Part shown: positions 42,306 to 52,055 of the stretch, piece by piece
Layout: every line of letters starts with the position of its first letter
Position numbering within the stretch: the stretch's first letter is position 1
Source: Planctomycetota bacterium
Lineage (GTDB): Bacteria; Planctomycetota; UBA1135; GCA-002686595
Direction of reading: 5' to 3'
Length of the DNA stretch: 64,000 bases
Assembly (NCBI GenBank): GCA_029259635.1
Contig: JAJDEU010000013.1
Span: forward strand, 558,001-622,000
Notes under the pieces: model-generated
What the model saw: only the letters and a program-made list of their open reading frames with translations
The model's database searches: none
What the model was told of the DNA's origin: nothing
Made by a program: the position numbers and the translations under genes

Positions 42306-43948
42306 ACGAGGTCGCCTCGCCCCGCCGCTTTGGTGTTGCTGTTGCTGTAGCTGCCGGACTGGCCATTGCGTTCTCCTGTTGGCGCTACCTGGACATCATG
42401 TCCAGTTCGCCGCAGTCGTCCTTCGACGACTCCTACATGTTCACGCGCTACGCCAAGCACATTCTCGGCGGCTACGGACACGCCTGGAATGCGGGCGGCG
42501 AGCAGACCTACGGCATAACCAGCTTGCTGTACGTGCTCGTGATTACGGGCCTGAAATGGCTGACGGACTATGGGGATGCCGATCTTCTGCGCACCACTTC
42601 CTCCGGCATAGGCCTCGGCGCGCTCATCGTCATGGTGCTGACCGCAAGTCGGTTCACGAAGACCACCGCGCTCTCCGGCAATCAACTGCTCTGGGCAGCC
42701 ATCTTCATTCCGATCACGTTGCAGAGCGGCCCGTTCATCTACCACGCGCTGACCGGCATGGACACGATGCTCGCTGTGTTCATGCACAGCGTCCTCATCT
42801 ATGTGACCTTGCGAATGGTCGAGCTGGGCACAGCGCGCGCACTCTGGCCTGTCGTACTCGCCAGCTACCTGGCCTTTCTCACTCGACCCGATAGCGCCAT
42901 CTACGCCGGTCTCTTCCCAGCAGCGGCCATCCTGCTACTCACAGATCCGACCCGGCGCATCGGCCTTCTCGTCAAGTTTTGGTTGGCGCTCGGCGCTGTC
43001 ATCCTCATCGACACGGGCGTCAAGTACGCGATCTTCGGCATACCGATTCCTCTTCCGACTTACGCCAAGATGCAGGGGCACTACGACGACTACGCGGGCC
43101 TCTGGAGGTGGAACTCGGTCGAGTTCCTATTCAACTTCCTGGGTGTGGCACTTCCATTCATCTGCATCCTGATCGGCTTCGCCAAGAGACGCAGACTTTC
43201 AATCCTGCTGGTGTTCCTAGTTCCGGCGGCACTGACGCTCGCGAGCTACTTCCAAGTTGTTCAGATCATGGGCTATCAAGGTCGGTTCAACCTGCCCTCG
43301 TTGCCCTTCTTCGTCATCGCTGCCGCTCTCTGTCTCGATCGGTTCTTCCTCGAACTCAAAGAGCTTCCGGCAACTCTCGAAGTGGTCTCAAGGATCATGG
43401 CCATGTTCTTAGCGCTGGCCCTTGTGCCTCTGGCTCGTGATCTGCTGGCACCGATGCATAAGGACCGCCTGGTCAGAGAGAGCCCCCCGACCATCGCACC
43501 TCAAAACCCCGGCAATCTACCGCCGGTGGACTACTTTGACGCTGTCGCCGGAATGGCGGTGGTCGCGGTCAATGCCCCCGAAGGCAGCCTCTTCTGCATG
43601 TCGGAATACGGCAAGCTCGGATCTTATGCACCCGACCTCGACATCTTCGATCCTCTCGGACTTCACGATCCACAAACCGCACGGGAGGATTTTTCGGCTA
43701 CCGTGCTGTTAGAGCGCGCCCCTGACTTGATCTGGATGCCCCACACCGACTATGTCGGCATGCGCCGCGAGATTTTGGCCGCCGAAAAATTTCAGAACGA
43801 CTACGATTTCTACCCGGCCGCTTTCAACTACGGCGTAGCGATCCGGAAGAGCGGAGAGCGCAGCGCGAAGATTCGGCAACTCTTCGCCTATGCTTTTTTT
43901 CAGTGCTATCCGGACATCAAATTGAAGCCGCATCTGCTTACGCGCTAA
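42302..43948 (+). CDS. GT-C-type membrane glycosyltransferase-like protein (1 of 3 related)
   Basis: 548 residues, about ten helices. After helix 1 it has SSFDDSYMFTRYAKHILGGYGHAWNAGGEQTYGITSLLY, read in parts, the same layout as [12 protein letters not shown]...EGYTNFLW at 45486-47024 and DDAYISYIYARN...EGYTNYLW at 50192-51799. This paired-Asp loop and GHG/EGYT motif recall AftB-like arabinosyltransferases of mycobacteria. A soluble C-terminal part includes LDIFDPLGLHDPQTA, similar to the LDMMGLSD segment of the third paralogue. Coupled to the SGNH gene by ATGA. Confidence 0.72.
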   Translation: MNEVASPRRFGVAVAVAAGLAIAFSCWRYLDIMSSSPQSSFDDSYMFTRYAKHILGGYGHAWNAGGEQTYGITSLLYVLVITGLKWLTDYGDADLLRTTSSGIGLGALIVMVLTASRFTKTTALSGNQLLWAAIFIPITLQSGPFIYHALTGMDTMLAVFMHSVLIYVTLRMVELGTARALWPVVLASYLAFLTRPDSAIYAGLFPAAAILLLTDPTRRIGLLVKFWLALGAVILIDTGVKYAIFGIPIPLPTYAKMQGHYDDYAGLWRWNSVEFLFNFLGVALPFICILIGFAKRRRLSILLVFLVPAALTLASYFQVVQIMGYQGRFNLPSLPFFVIAAALCLDRFFLELKELPATLEVVSRIMAMFLALALVPLARDLLAPMHKDRLVRESPPTIAPQNPGNLPPVDYFDAVAGMAVVAVNAPEGSLFCMSEYGKLGSYAPDLDIFDPLGLHDPQTAREDFSATVLLERAPDLIWMPHTDYVGMRREILAAEKFQNDYDFYPAAFNYGVAIRKSGERSAKIRQLFAYAFFQCYPDIKLKPHLLTR

Positions 43949-43977
43949 CACGGGTTCAACTCGCCGTACACACGTTC

Positions 43978-45312
43978 ATGATCACGAAGTCACCTCACCG
44001 TTCGAACACCGCGCGATCGCAGAAAATTAGCTGGCCGCTCATTCTCCTGAGTGCCCTCGCGTTTGGAGCGATCACGAGCTGCTCCGACCCCGAGTCGGGT
44101 CCGACCACGCCAGCCAAAACGCCCAGCGCACAAGATTCCAAGGCTGGCAAAGGGCGTTGGTCAAAAGCTCGATCGAACCGGGACGCGGAGAACCTCACCG
44201 ATGAGCAGCGCGAAGAGATCGAGCAACTTGAGGCTCTCGGCTATACCGATGGCGTTCACGAAGCTCCGGACCTCATGGGAGTCACTCGTCATCAGTCGGA
44301 CAAAACTTCTGGCCAGTACAACCTGTTCACCTCGGCACACTCCGCGACGGCACAGTTGATCGACATGCAGGGCAAGGTCCTGCACGAGTGGAGCTATCCC
44401 TTCAGCAAGGTCTGGCCGGATTACCCCAAGCAGGATCAGCTCTCGACCTTCTGGCGGCGAAACTACCTCTTCGAGAATGGTGACCTGCTAGCCATTTACG
44501 AGGGGCTTGGGATCATCAAGGTCGACAAGGACTCGAACCTCTTGTGGGCGAGTGGAATTCGTGCGCACCACGACATGCAGGTTATGCCGGATGGCTCGAT
44601 ATACATCCTGAGCCGCGAGGCCAACATGGTGCCGAGGGTCAACAAGAACAAAGCCGTCCTTGAAGACTTCGTCACCGTCCTCGGCTCTGATGGCGAAGTG
44701 AAGAAGAGCATCTCCCTACTGGTTGCCATGGAGAAGTCGAAGTACGGGAAGCTCTGGAACAAGAAAACGAACTGGGACGGCGACCTCTTTCATACGAACT
44801 CGATCAAAGTCTTAGACGGGAAGTTCGCGCACAAGAACCCGGCCTTCGCAGAGGGCAACATCTTGGTTTCGATGTTGCTCCCCAGCCTGGTTGGCATCCT
44901 GGACCCGAGCCAAGAAAAGTTCATCTGGGTCAAGCGCGGTCCCTACAAGTTCCAGCACGATCCCAGAGTGCTCGAGAACGGCAACGTCCAGATTTTCGAC
45001 AATCAGGGTGCGGGCAAGGAGACGTCGCGAGTCCTTGAGATGGATCCGGAGACCTGGAAGCCGGTTTGGGAATTCACCGGCTCCGACAGCCAGCCCTTCT
45101 ACTCGGAAACCTGTGGGCTCGCGCAGAGATTGCTCAATGGCAACACCCTCATCACGGAGTCCGACTTTGGTAGAGCGTTTGAGATCACCAGTGAAGGCGA
45201 AATGGTCTGGGAGTTTTACAACCCCTTCCGCGCCGGCGATGAAGACCAGTACATCGCGACGATGATGGAGATGTACCGACTTCCCGATGGCTTCCCCTTA
45301 GACTGGCTCTAG
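43978..45312 (+). CDS. Arylsulfotransferase (ASST)-like lipoprotein
   Basis: 444 residues from ATG 43978, with a lipoprotein signal ([15 protein letters not shown]). After a polar linker ending LEALGYTDG, the mature protein is a six-bladed-propeller-like ASST-family domain: [69 protein letters not shown] and [20 protein letters not shown] (split). Conserved histidines in AHHDMQV and FQHDPR match the positions of active-site His in ASST relatives. Related planctomycete proteins are mostly uncharacterised. The stop codon TAG lies in the CTAG end of the inverted-repeat element. Confidence 0.75.
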   Translation: MITKSPHRSNTARSQKISWPLILLSALAFGAITSCSDPESGPTTPAKTPSAQDSKAGKGRWSKARSNRDAENLTDEQREEIEQLEALGYTDGVHEAPDLMGVTRHQSDKTSGQYNLFTSAHSATAQLIDMQGKVLHEWSYPFSKVWPDYPKQDQLSTFWRRNYLFENGDLLAIYEGLGIIKVDKDSNLLWASGIRAHHDMQVMPDGSIYILSREANMVPRVNKNKAVLEDFVTVLGSDGEVKKSISLLVAMEKSKYGKLWNKKTNWDGDLFHTNSIKVLDGKFAHKNPAFAEGNILVSMLLPSLVGILDPSQEKFIWVKRGPYKFQHDPRVLENGNVQIFDNQGAGKETSRVLEMDPETWKPVWEFTGSDSQPFYSETCGLAQRLLNGNTLITESDFGRAFEITSEGEMVWEFYNPFRAGDEDQYIATMMEMYRLPDGFPLDWL

Positions 45313-45474
45313 CAGCCCGTCGTAAAAGTCATTCACCCTATAAGCGGCCGATTTTGGGCCAGGTCGGCACTCGAAATCCTCCCCGAATCTATGGATTCGA
45401 CTCCGTTTCCGGGCACCAACCCGACCAAAAATTTGCTGCTTATAGAGCAAAGCACTTTCACCACGAACTGCTAG
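45309..45474. repeat. 166-base CTAG-bounded near-palindromic element (MITE-like)
   Basis: Begins CTAGCAGCCCGTCG and ends ...CGAACTGCTAG. The two halves are imperfect reverse complements over about 75 bases each, meeting at CGAATC-TATG-GATTCG (about 45384-45399); blocks such as CTATAAGC and ATTTT-GG match on both arms. Because of this both strands would translate to related nonsense peptides, but neither is a gene. It can fold into a long hairpin between the ASST-like and GT-C genes. Confidence 0.75.
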
Positions 45475-45485
45475 AGTCCGAGCGC

Positions 45486-47024
45486 ATGTCTCTTCCGTCC
45501 TCCGAGCTGCCTCCGCGCTCCCCAATAGCCGTCGCGCTCTTGCTCGCGATCATCGCGGCCGCCGCGAGCTTCGCGCTCTTCGTCGTCGCGCAAAACTGCT
45601 GGATCGATGACTCGTTCATCTCCTTTCGCTACGCGCGAAACTTCGTCGCCGGCCACGGCCTGACTTTCAACGTCGGTGACCCTGTCGAGGGCTACACCAA
45701 CTTCCTCTGGACGATCACGACCTCTCTCGGACTCGCGCTCGGTTTCGAGGCCATGTCCTTCGCGCAAGCTGCGGGTCTCGTCGCGCAAGCCATCACGTTC
45801 TGGTGTCTGTACGAAATCGGCCGCGGCGCAGGTCACTCGGGGCTCCGCCCCCTCGTCGCGCCATTCTTCCTGGCGACCTCCTTTGCCTTCGTCAGCTATC
45901 CGATGACGGGCATGGAGACGAGCTTCTTCACGATGCTGCTCACGCTCGGATTCCTCGCGATTCAGAGACGGATCCACGAACGGTTAGTCGGTGGAGTCCT
46001 GCTCGGAGTCGCGCTCTTTGCCCTGGGCACCGCGCGCTTCGACGGATTCGGCCCCGTCATCTTGCTCTTGAGCTACCCGCTCCTATTCGGTGGCAAGGAC
46101 CGCAGCTTCAAATCCTACCTGGCTCCCATCGGAGTCTTCTTGGGAGCGATGCTGGTCTACAACCTCTGGCGTGTGTCCTATTACCCGACGCCCCTGCCGA
46201 ACACCTTCTACGCCAAGACGACTTTTTCCATCGACCGTGTCGAGATCGGTCTGGAGTACCTCAAGAAGTTCGCCCTCAGCGACGGGCTCCTGGCGCTGAG
46301 CCTAGCGATCATCCCCTTCGCTCTACTGCGCGCACGATCGACGGCTCGCTACCTCGGCTGGGTCGTGCTCGGACAGCTCGGCTATGCCGCCGTCGTCGGT
46401 GGAGATTGGATGGTGCACTTCCGCTTCATCCTCCCCGTCCTTCCGCTCTTGTTCGCCCTCATGGCCGAAGCGCTCTTGCTGATCTACGACGCCGTCAAGA
46501 TTAAGCTCCCCGCTCCACCGGTTGTTGCCGCAGTCGTTCTCGCCGCGCTCGCCTGGGCGCAACTCCGAACCCTTGAAAAGGACCTTGAGTTCCACGATAT
46601 CGAAGGGCCCTTCTTCAAGCCCCACGACGCCGTGGTCATCGGTGAGTATCTCGCGGCGAACTATCCGTCGGAGCCGCTCGTCGCCATCGAGTGGGGTGGA
46701 ATCGTGCCGAACATCATCGAGAATGACATCCTCGATACTTGGGGACTGACGGACACCAAGTTTGGTCAGAACAAAGCGCTGACGAAAACAAAGTGGGGAA
46801 CACTGGTTGGACCCGAGCTCATCGCCAAGCGCAGGCCGGCGCTGATCGCATGCAATCTGCGACTCTTGCCGACGAAGGCTGCCGCCCAAAAGAGCGTCCA
46901 GCCGGGCGGCGCCAACCACTACCGTTTCTATCCGAGTATGGCGAACGAGGAGTTTGGCTACCGCTGGAAGTTCATCCAGGTCGGCCCCAAGCAGTGGTGG
47001 CCGGCTCTCGAATCGACGCGCTGA
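45486..47024 (+). CDS. GT-C-type membrane glycosyltransferase-like protein (2 of 3 related)
   Basis: 512 residues from ATG 45486, which excludes codons running through the preceding inverted-repeat element. Signal-anchor helix, then [18 protein letters not shown] and [11 protein letters not shown], followed by about nine more helices and a short soluble tail with [15 protein letters not shown]. Acidic pair after helix 1 is the expected metal/base site of GT-C enzymes using polyprenyl-phosphate sugars. It resembles mycobacterial AftB in these motifs. Converges with the large PHP-type lipoprotein gene, 15 bases away. Confidence 0.75.
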   Translation: MSLPSSELPPRSPIAVALLLAIIAAAASFALFVVAQNCWIDDSFISFRYARNFVAGHGLTFNVGDPVEGYTNFLWTITTSLGLALGFEAMSFAQAAGLVAQAITFWCLYEIGRGAGHSGLRPLVAPFFLATSFAFVSYPMTGMETSFFTMLLTLGFLAIQRRIHERLVGGVLLGVALFALGTARFDGFGPVILLLSYPLLFGGKDRSFKSYLAPIGVFLGAMLVYNLWRVSYYPTPLPNTFYAKTTFSIDRVEIGLEYLKKFALSDGLLALSLAIIPFALLRARSTARYLGWVVLGQLGYAAVVGGDWMVHFRFILPVLPLLFALMAEALLLIYDAVKIKLPAPPVVAAVVLAALAWAQLRTLEKDLEFHDIEGPFFKPHDAVVIGEYLAANYPSEPLVAIEWGGIVPNIIENDILDTWGLTDTKFGQNKALTKTKWGTLVGPELIAKRRPALIACNLRLLPTKAAAQKSVQPGGANHYRFYPSMANEEFGYRWKFIQVGPKQWWPALESTR

Positions 47025-47039
47025 GAGCGCCGCTCGCGG

Positions 47040-50000
47040 CTAGTAGTCCACAACGCCGTCGCCCGCCCACAGTTCGATCCGCACGAGCCGCATGAGCGGT
47101 ACTCCCGGGCGCGTCGGCTTCTTGACGGATTGGAGTTCGATACCGAACTGCGCGATTCGATCTCCCTCCGCGCCCGGCTCGGTCGCCGGAACTTCAAAAG
47201 TCAGAGACTCCATCGTTCGAAAGCTCCCGAGCTCCTCTCCGTCCATCAGAACCTGCCCGGACACCGGCGAGTAGCCGGTCGTTCTCAAGCGAAGCCAGGT
47301 CGTTTCGCCAACGGGAACGGAGAGCCGAAAACTGGCCTTCTTCGCCGTGAGCACTCGATGCGTATCGAGGATGGGCTCGAGGATTCGGGACTCTACGATC
47401 GGCGGTCCGAATCCTCGGCCCCGCCAGCCCGCCTCCGACTTCGGATCACCGACCTCGATGACGCGCAGCAACTCTTTCTGATCGGGGATGGCCAGAAGTT
47501 CGGCGGTCTCGCCGCGCTCAAGTGAATCGAAACCGGTGAGCGTGATTTGAAAGTCGCCCGCGTCGAAACCGCTGAGCACAGCACTCTCATCGGCAAACTG
47601 AATCGCGACGCTCTCATCATTTGCCACGCGCGCTGTTTGCGGGAGGCCACCGAGAACAAGCCGAGCGTCCGCCGGATGCGTGCCAACTGCGCCCGACAAG
47701 GAGAGCTCACCGGCTTCGGTAATACGCGCACTTGTGAGGAGCATGCCGCTCGCGCTCTCCATCGTTGCGCCATTCCAATCGAAAGCCACGCGACCGGCGG
47801 GCCACTCACTCGGCCAGTACGGCGCAAAGACGACGGGGTTACTCAGCGCAACGATGTGGCCCGCGGGGTTGAGAAGCTCGGCGCGAACGAAGACGCCGCG
47901 ATTCGTATCGATGGCGAGCGAGGATGCGTACTCCGAACGGCCAACCTCATCTTCGCGAACCGCACCTATGCGTGCGGGTTCAAAACCTTCCGCACTCGCC
48001 GTATCGCGCACGAGTGGCCCGCGAACCCAGCGGAGGCGCGAGCCCGGCAAAGCGCCGGTTACCTTCGCGGTCACGCGTTGCTCTTTCCGATCGGTAACGA
48101 CGAGCTTGCCCATCCACTCGCGACCTTCCACGTCGAGAGTGAGAATGGCATCGCTGCGCCATTCGCTCGCGCTGGCCTGTCCACTTCGCAGCGCGCGGAG
48201 CTGGGCCTCGGGCGAATCATCCTCATCGATGACCCAAGTCAACCAACGATTCAGCCAACCGTAGGACGGACCATCGAAGCGCATGTGTAGGTCCGGCGCG
48301 CCGTAACCGGTCAGAAGTAAGCCGCGCGCCGTAAGTCGATCCCAACGGACGAGCAGAGGATAGACCTCGTCTTCCTGCAGCTTCGGATAGCCGTGTGCAT
48401 CGCGGTCCAAACGCTCGGCTTCGGTCGCATAAGCGGGCACGTACCACCACGCACCGCCGATCTCGAACATGTCGGCGCCGAACCCGCGCCCGTTGAGAAA
48501 AGCTTCAAAGTGGTGGTTCAGCTGCATGTGGTGCGTTCCGACAACGCCGCCGCCCGCCTGAATCGATTCGACGAACTGGCGACGCTCATCATCCGTTGGC
48601 GCGTGATCCAATCCGGTGAGGAGCTCCGGCGCTCGAGCCGGAACAAGCGCAGTGAAGTGCGGAATGAGCGCGCCGAAATCGTCCGAACTCGTCCAGGCGC
48701 TCTGCTCGAGTCCCGGGTAGGACTTCGGATCGCTGAAGGTCTCGAGCTGTTCCGCTTGCAGTCGCAGTACCTCCGCTGGCTCCGGCACGACGAGCTCGAT
48801 ATCGTCGAACAGCGCGCCGGATCGCTGTCCCGTCGGGCAGTGAACGCCGAAGGACATTCGTTTGAAACCGTCCGTACCGAGATTTCCGTACAGCGACGCG
48901 GCGTCCGCAGCAACGTCACGCTCAATGGTCTGCCATTCCCCCGTCGCGTCCCCGAGCAAGATGTCCGTGTCGGGATTGAGCTCATTCGGTTGGCCCGAAA
49001 AGTATCGAATGATGCGTCCCGAGCTCAACGCGACCAGCCCATAGACCGAACTCGAGGTTCCATCCGGCCGCGGCAGAGCCTTGAAGGACCAGCGCAAGGT
49101 GGGTTTCGCCACGAGCCCAAGATTGAAATCACCAGCGCTCTGCCCGACGAAGATGCACCCAAAGCCGGGCTTGTCGCCAGATGCGATCACCAGCCGATAA
49201 GCCTTCGCGCCGGAGTTCGCATCGTCCGAGAGCTCGGCCTTAATCACTCGGGCTTGATCGACATAGGTCTGCCAAAAGGTGTCGCGTAGATCGGCCGTCT
49301 CGAAGTCGCCGTCTTTTACTGTGCGTCGATCGCCAACACTGTGGTCCGTCCACCAGACGGAATCGACGAAGGGACGCAAGCTCTCGTGGACCGGTTCCAG
49401 AGGCATCGTGTTCGTACTGAAGCACGAATGCGAGTGGAGCGACGTTCGTCTCGCCTGGCGGTCGCCGTGGTCGACGAAGGGTGGCGCATTCCGGGAGAGG
49501 TCAACCGCTTGAGCGATGAAGACATTGCCGCTTTCGTCGATCGGCAGGACGACCGCTTCCTTGCGCAGGTCGCCGACCCGAATCCGAATCGGCGCGCGGT
49601 CTGTGAAGCTCGCGATGAACTCACTACTAGCGGCGCCCTGAAACTCAAAGCAGATCCCATCCGCTTCACCGTCGGTGGTCGTGCGAACCAGCGCTCCACG
49701 CCCCGATGCATCGGCCTCCGCGAGCGCGCGCGGCTGGCCCGGAATAAAATCGACCGGAGTCGCCGCTCGCCAAGCGTTGGGCAGCGATTGGGCGGGCTTG
49801 GGGAAACGGCCGCCGGCGGAGTAGAAGTCCCCCGCTTCGAAGTCGGTCAGCCACATCCACGGAATTCGAGCCTTCGCTCCTGGCTCCTCTTGAATTCCCA
49901 ACTCAGCGTTCCACTCCCTCGCCTCGCCGCCGCCCCAGAAGAACGACACTTGCAGACGAACATCCTCTTCCTGCTGACAACTCGCCAATCCGAGCGGGCA

Positions 50001-50042
50001 AAAAACGAGCACCCCAATGCCCCATTTAGGAATCAATCGCAT
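47040..50042 (-). CDS. Large lipoprotein with PHP-type metallohydrolase domain
   Basis: 1000 residues from ATG 50042 with lipoprotein signal (WGIGVLVFCPLGLASCQQ). PHP-like metal ligands are scattered: TSLHSHSCFS (about 205), VWWTDHSVGD (about 230), then a beta-sandwich insertion of about 200 residues resembling a carbohydrate-binding module (LRWSFKALPRP, GALFDDIELVVPEP), then GGGVVGTHHMQLNHHFE, FEIGGAWWYVPAY and GYGAPDLHMRF. The C-terminal 400 residues are beta-rich domains. An exported PHP protein of this size with a module inside the hydrolase domain is unusual. Substrate unknown; phosphoester or glycan linkage is possible. Confidence 0.65.
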   Translation of the reverse strand: MRLIPKWGIGVLVFCPLGLASCQQEEDVRLQVSFFWGGGEAREWNAELGIQEEPGAKARIPWMWLTDFEAGDFYSAGGRFPKPAQSLPNAWRAATPVDFIPGQPRALAEADASGRGALVRTTTDGEADGICFEFQGAASSEFIASFTDRAPIRIRVGDLRKEAVVLPIDESGNVFIAQAVDLSRNAPPFVDHGDRQARRTSLHSHSCFSTNTMPLEPVHESLRPFVDSVWWTDHSVGDRRTVKDGDFETADLRDTFWQTYVDQARVIKAELSDDANSGAKAYRLVIASGDKPGFGCIFVGQSAGDFNLGLVAKPTLRWSFKALPRPDGTSSSVYGLVALSSGRIIRYFSGQPNELNPDTDILLGDATGEWQTIERDVAADAASLYGNLGTDGFKRMSFGVHCPTGQRSGALFDDIELVVPEPAEVLRLQAEQLETFSDPKSYPGLEQSAWTSSDDFGALIPHFTALVPARAPELLTGLDHAPTDDERRQFVESIQAGGGVVGTHHMQLNHHFEAFLNGRGFGADMFEIGGAWWYVPAYATEAERLDRDAHGYPKLQEDEVYPLLVRWDRLTARGLLLTGYGAPDLHMRFDGPSYGWLNRWLTWVIDEDDSPEAQLRALRSGQASASEWRSDAILTLDVEGREWMGKLVVTDRKEQRVTAKVTGALPGSRLRWVRGPLVRDTASAEGFEPARIGAVREDEVGRSEYASSLAIDTNRGVFVRAELLNPAGHIVALSNPVVFAPYWPSEWPAGRVAFDWNGATMESASGMLLTSARITEAGELSLSGAVGTHPADARLVLGGLPQTARVANDESVAIQFADESAVLSGFDAGDFQITLTGFDSLERGETAELLAIPDQKELLRVIEVGDPKSEAGWRGRGFGPPIVESRILEPILDTHRVLTAKKASFRLSVPVGETTWLRLRTTGYSPVSGQVLMDGEELGSFRTMESLTFEVPATEPGAEGDRIAQFGIELQSVKKPTRPGVPLMRLVRIELWAGDGVVDY

Positions 50043-50191
50043 GAGCCAGTCAAATCGGAAGACGCGGGGGGAGGGCATAATAAGAGGGTTCCAACGATTG
50101 CCGCCAAAGCGCGGTGGAGGCTAGCCTACAATCCCGGCGCCCCCGTCGCCTAATTCACCTCAGCTCGTTTCCAGAAGACACTCGACGATCC

Positions 50192-51799
50192 ATGCCCACT
50201 CGGCGCGACTTCTCCAAGCTCTTCGCTTACCTACTGCTCGCACTCGCCGTGTTCATGGCGTGGCACCTACCGCGCACGGCGGGTGAGCCCCCGCAGGACG
50301 ACGCGTACATCTCCTATATCTACGCGCGAAACTTCGCACGCGACGCGGGGCTTGTTTTCAACGCCGGCGAACCCGCGGTCGAGGGCTACACGAACTATCT
50401 CTGGACGATCATGATCGGCTGGGGCTACAAGTTCGACATCACTCCGGAGCGCATCGCGCCGCTCGCGGGACACTTGCTTACGCTTCTCACGGTTCTCGCG
50501 ATTTTTCGCTTCGCGAGACGGATGGGTAGCACGGAGTGGTTCGCCGCCCTCGCAGCACTTCTCTTCGCGACGCGCCCGACTCTGACGACTCATGCAGTCG
50601 GAGGGATGGAGACGCCCCTCTTCGGCTTGCTGTTCCTGATCGCGCTGATGCTCCGCCAATCCGATGAGGGCAAGCTCCGCCAGCAGTGGCTCGGCTCTTC
50701 GGTTCTTGCGCTCGCCGCGCTCACTCGACCCGAGGGCGTTCTGCTCTTTGGCCTGCTGGAGATCTGCGCGATGTGGGAGGCCTTGCGCGCGAAGACGCCC
50801 TTACTCACATCCCTGCGAGCCGCACTCATCCGCGCGATTCCCTTTATTGTCATCGTGGGAGCACACGTCGCGTGGCGCCGAGTGACCTATGGCGATTGGG
50901 TACCGAACACCTTTCACGCCAAGGTGGAACCCAGCTTTCAAACCTGGGGCGATGGCTGGGACTACGTCTCCGAAGGACTCTTCTACTTCTGTCCGCTCCT
51001 TGTCCTGATCCCCTACTTCGTCTCCTTCGGCGATCAACATGCGAGCGACCGACGCCGCGGATTAGTCGTCGCAACCGTCTTTACCGTGTACATCGTGTAC
51101 GTCGGTGGCGACTACATCCCCTCCTTCCGATTCCTCTGGCCCATCATGCCGCTGTGGGCAGCGCTGGCTGCCGTCGCGTTCACTCGACTCGCGGAAAACC
51201 GGCTGACTCGAGTTCTTGCTGGTACGTTTCTCCTCGTGGTCATGGTTTGGTCCCACACGACGCAAGAGCTGGAGTACAGCCATCAGTGGGTAGGCCTAGA
51301 TATTCGCCACAAGAGGCTCGTTCAAGGCGGGAAGTTGCTGAACGAGCTCTTGCCCGAAGACAGTTGGATCGCCGTGACCGCTGCGGGAAGACTTCCGTAC
51401 TACGCGGACCGCAAGACGCTCGACATGATGGGGCTCAGTGACGCCCACATCGGCAAGCGCGCTACGATGAAGAAAATCGGAGGGCTCGCCGGCCACCTCA
51501 AAGGTGACGGTAAGTACGTCTTGGACTGCAAGCCCGACGTCATCGCCTTCTTGAATCTAACCGTCGGGCCGAATTCGCTCGCTCAATCTCCGTACTGGCG
51601 GAAACAGGCGCGCAATCATTCCTTCGGTATCAGCGAGGCTGAACTGGTCGTTGACCCGCGATTCTTCCAAGAGTACGGCCTCTACAGTTTTCCGCTCGCG
51701 CAACGGGACTCGTGGCTCAACGTCTTCGCGCGAGATGGCGTCTTTCCCGACGAACTTCCGCCGGGCGCGCAGGTGAGGCCGCCGCTCAATCGACGTTGA
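50192..51799 (+). CDS. GT-C-type membrane glycosyltransferase-like protein (3 of 3 related)
   Basis: 535 residues from ATG 50192. Helix 1, then DDAYISYIYARNFARDAGLVFNAGE and AVEGYTNYLWTI, further motifs HAVGGMETPLFGLLF and ALTRPEGVLLF shared with the two paralogues ([12 protein letters not shown] at 45486-47024; LTRPDSAIYAGLF at 42302-43948), and a soluble C-terminal part with RKTLDMMGLSDAHIG. About ten helices in all. Divergent from the PHP lipoprotein gene. Presumed to extend or cap a surface glycan with a lipid-linked sugar. Confidence 0.75.
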   Translation: MPTRRDFSKLFAYLLLALAVFMAWHLPRTAGEPPQDDAYISYIYARNFARDAGLVFNAGEPAVEGYTNYLWTIMIGWGYKFDITPERIAPLAGHLLTLLTVLAIFRFARRMGSTEWFAALAALLFATRPTLTTHAVGGMETPLFGLLFLIALMLRQSDEGKLRQQWLGSSVLALAALTRPEGVLLFGLLEICAMWEALRAKTPLLTSLRAALIRAIPFIVIVGAHVAWRRVTYGDWVPNTFHAKVEPSFQTWGDGWDYVSEGLFYFCPLLVLIPYFVSFGDQHASDRRRGLVVATVFTVYIVYVGGDYIPSFRFLWPIMPLWAALAAVAFTRLAENRLTRVLAGTFLLVVMVWSHTTQELEYSHQWVGLDIRHKRLVQGGKLLNELLPEDSWIAVTAAGRLPYYADRKTLDMMGLSDAHIGKRATMKKIGGLAGHLKGDGKYVLDCKPDVIAFLNLTVGPNSLAQSPYWRKQARNHSFGISEAELVVDPRFFQEYGLYSFPLAQRDSWLNVFARDGVFPDELPPGAQVRPPLNRR

Positions 51800-52055
51800 G
51801 CCGAGCTTCCGGGCCACGCCCGACTCGACCGGCTCACGCGACTAGGGCGGCCGACTTTTCGAGCTTTGCTCTTCGGGCGAGGCGTGGCGAGCACTCCTCC
51901 CGGGACGCACCCTCACCCGTGAATCAGCCGGATAGCGCTCGCGAAGACGCAACGCGACGGAACCGCGGAGAACCGATATAGTAGTCGCCCGATGGGTAGA
52001 CGACTCGGTGTCATGTCGTGCCCCAATCGCGTCGAAACGCCCTCGAACCGAACCG

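Noticed and set aside
45298-45525. Small proteins encoded on both strands of the region before the GT-C gene
   Set aside because: The similar peptides on both strands result from the inverted repeat; neither has a start with a ribosome site or a recognised domain.
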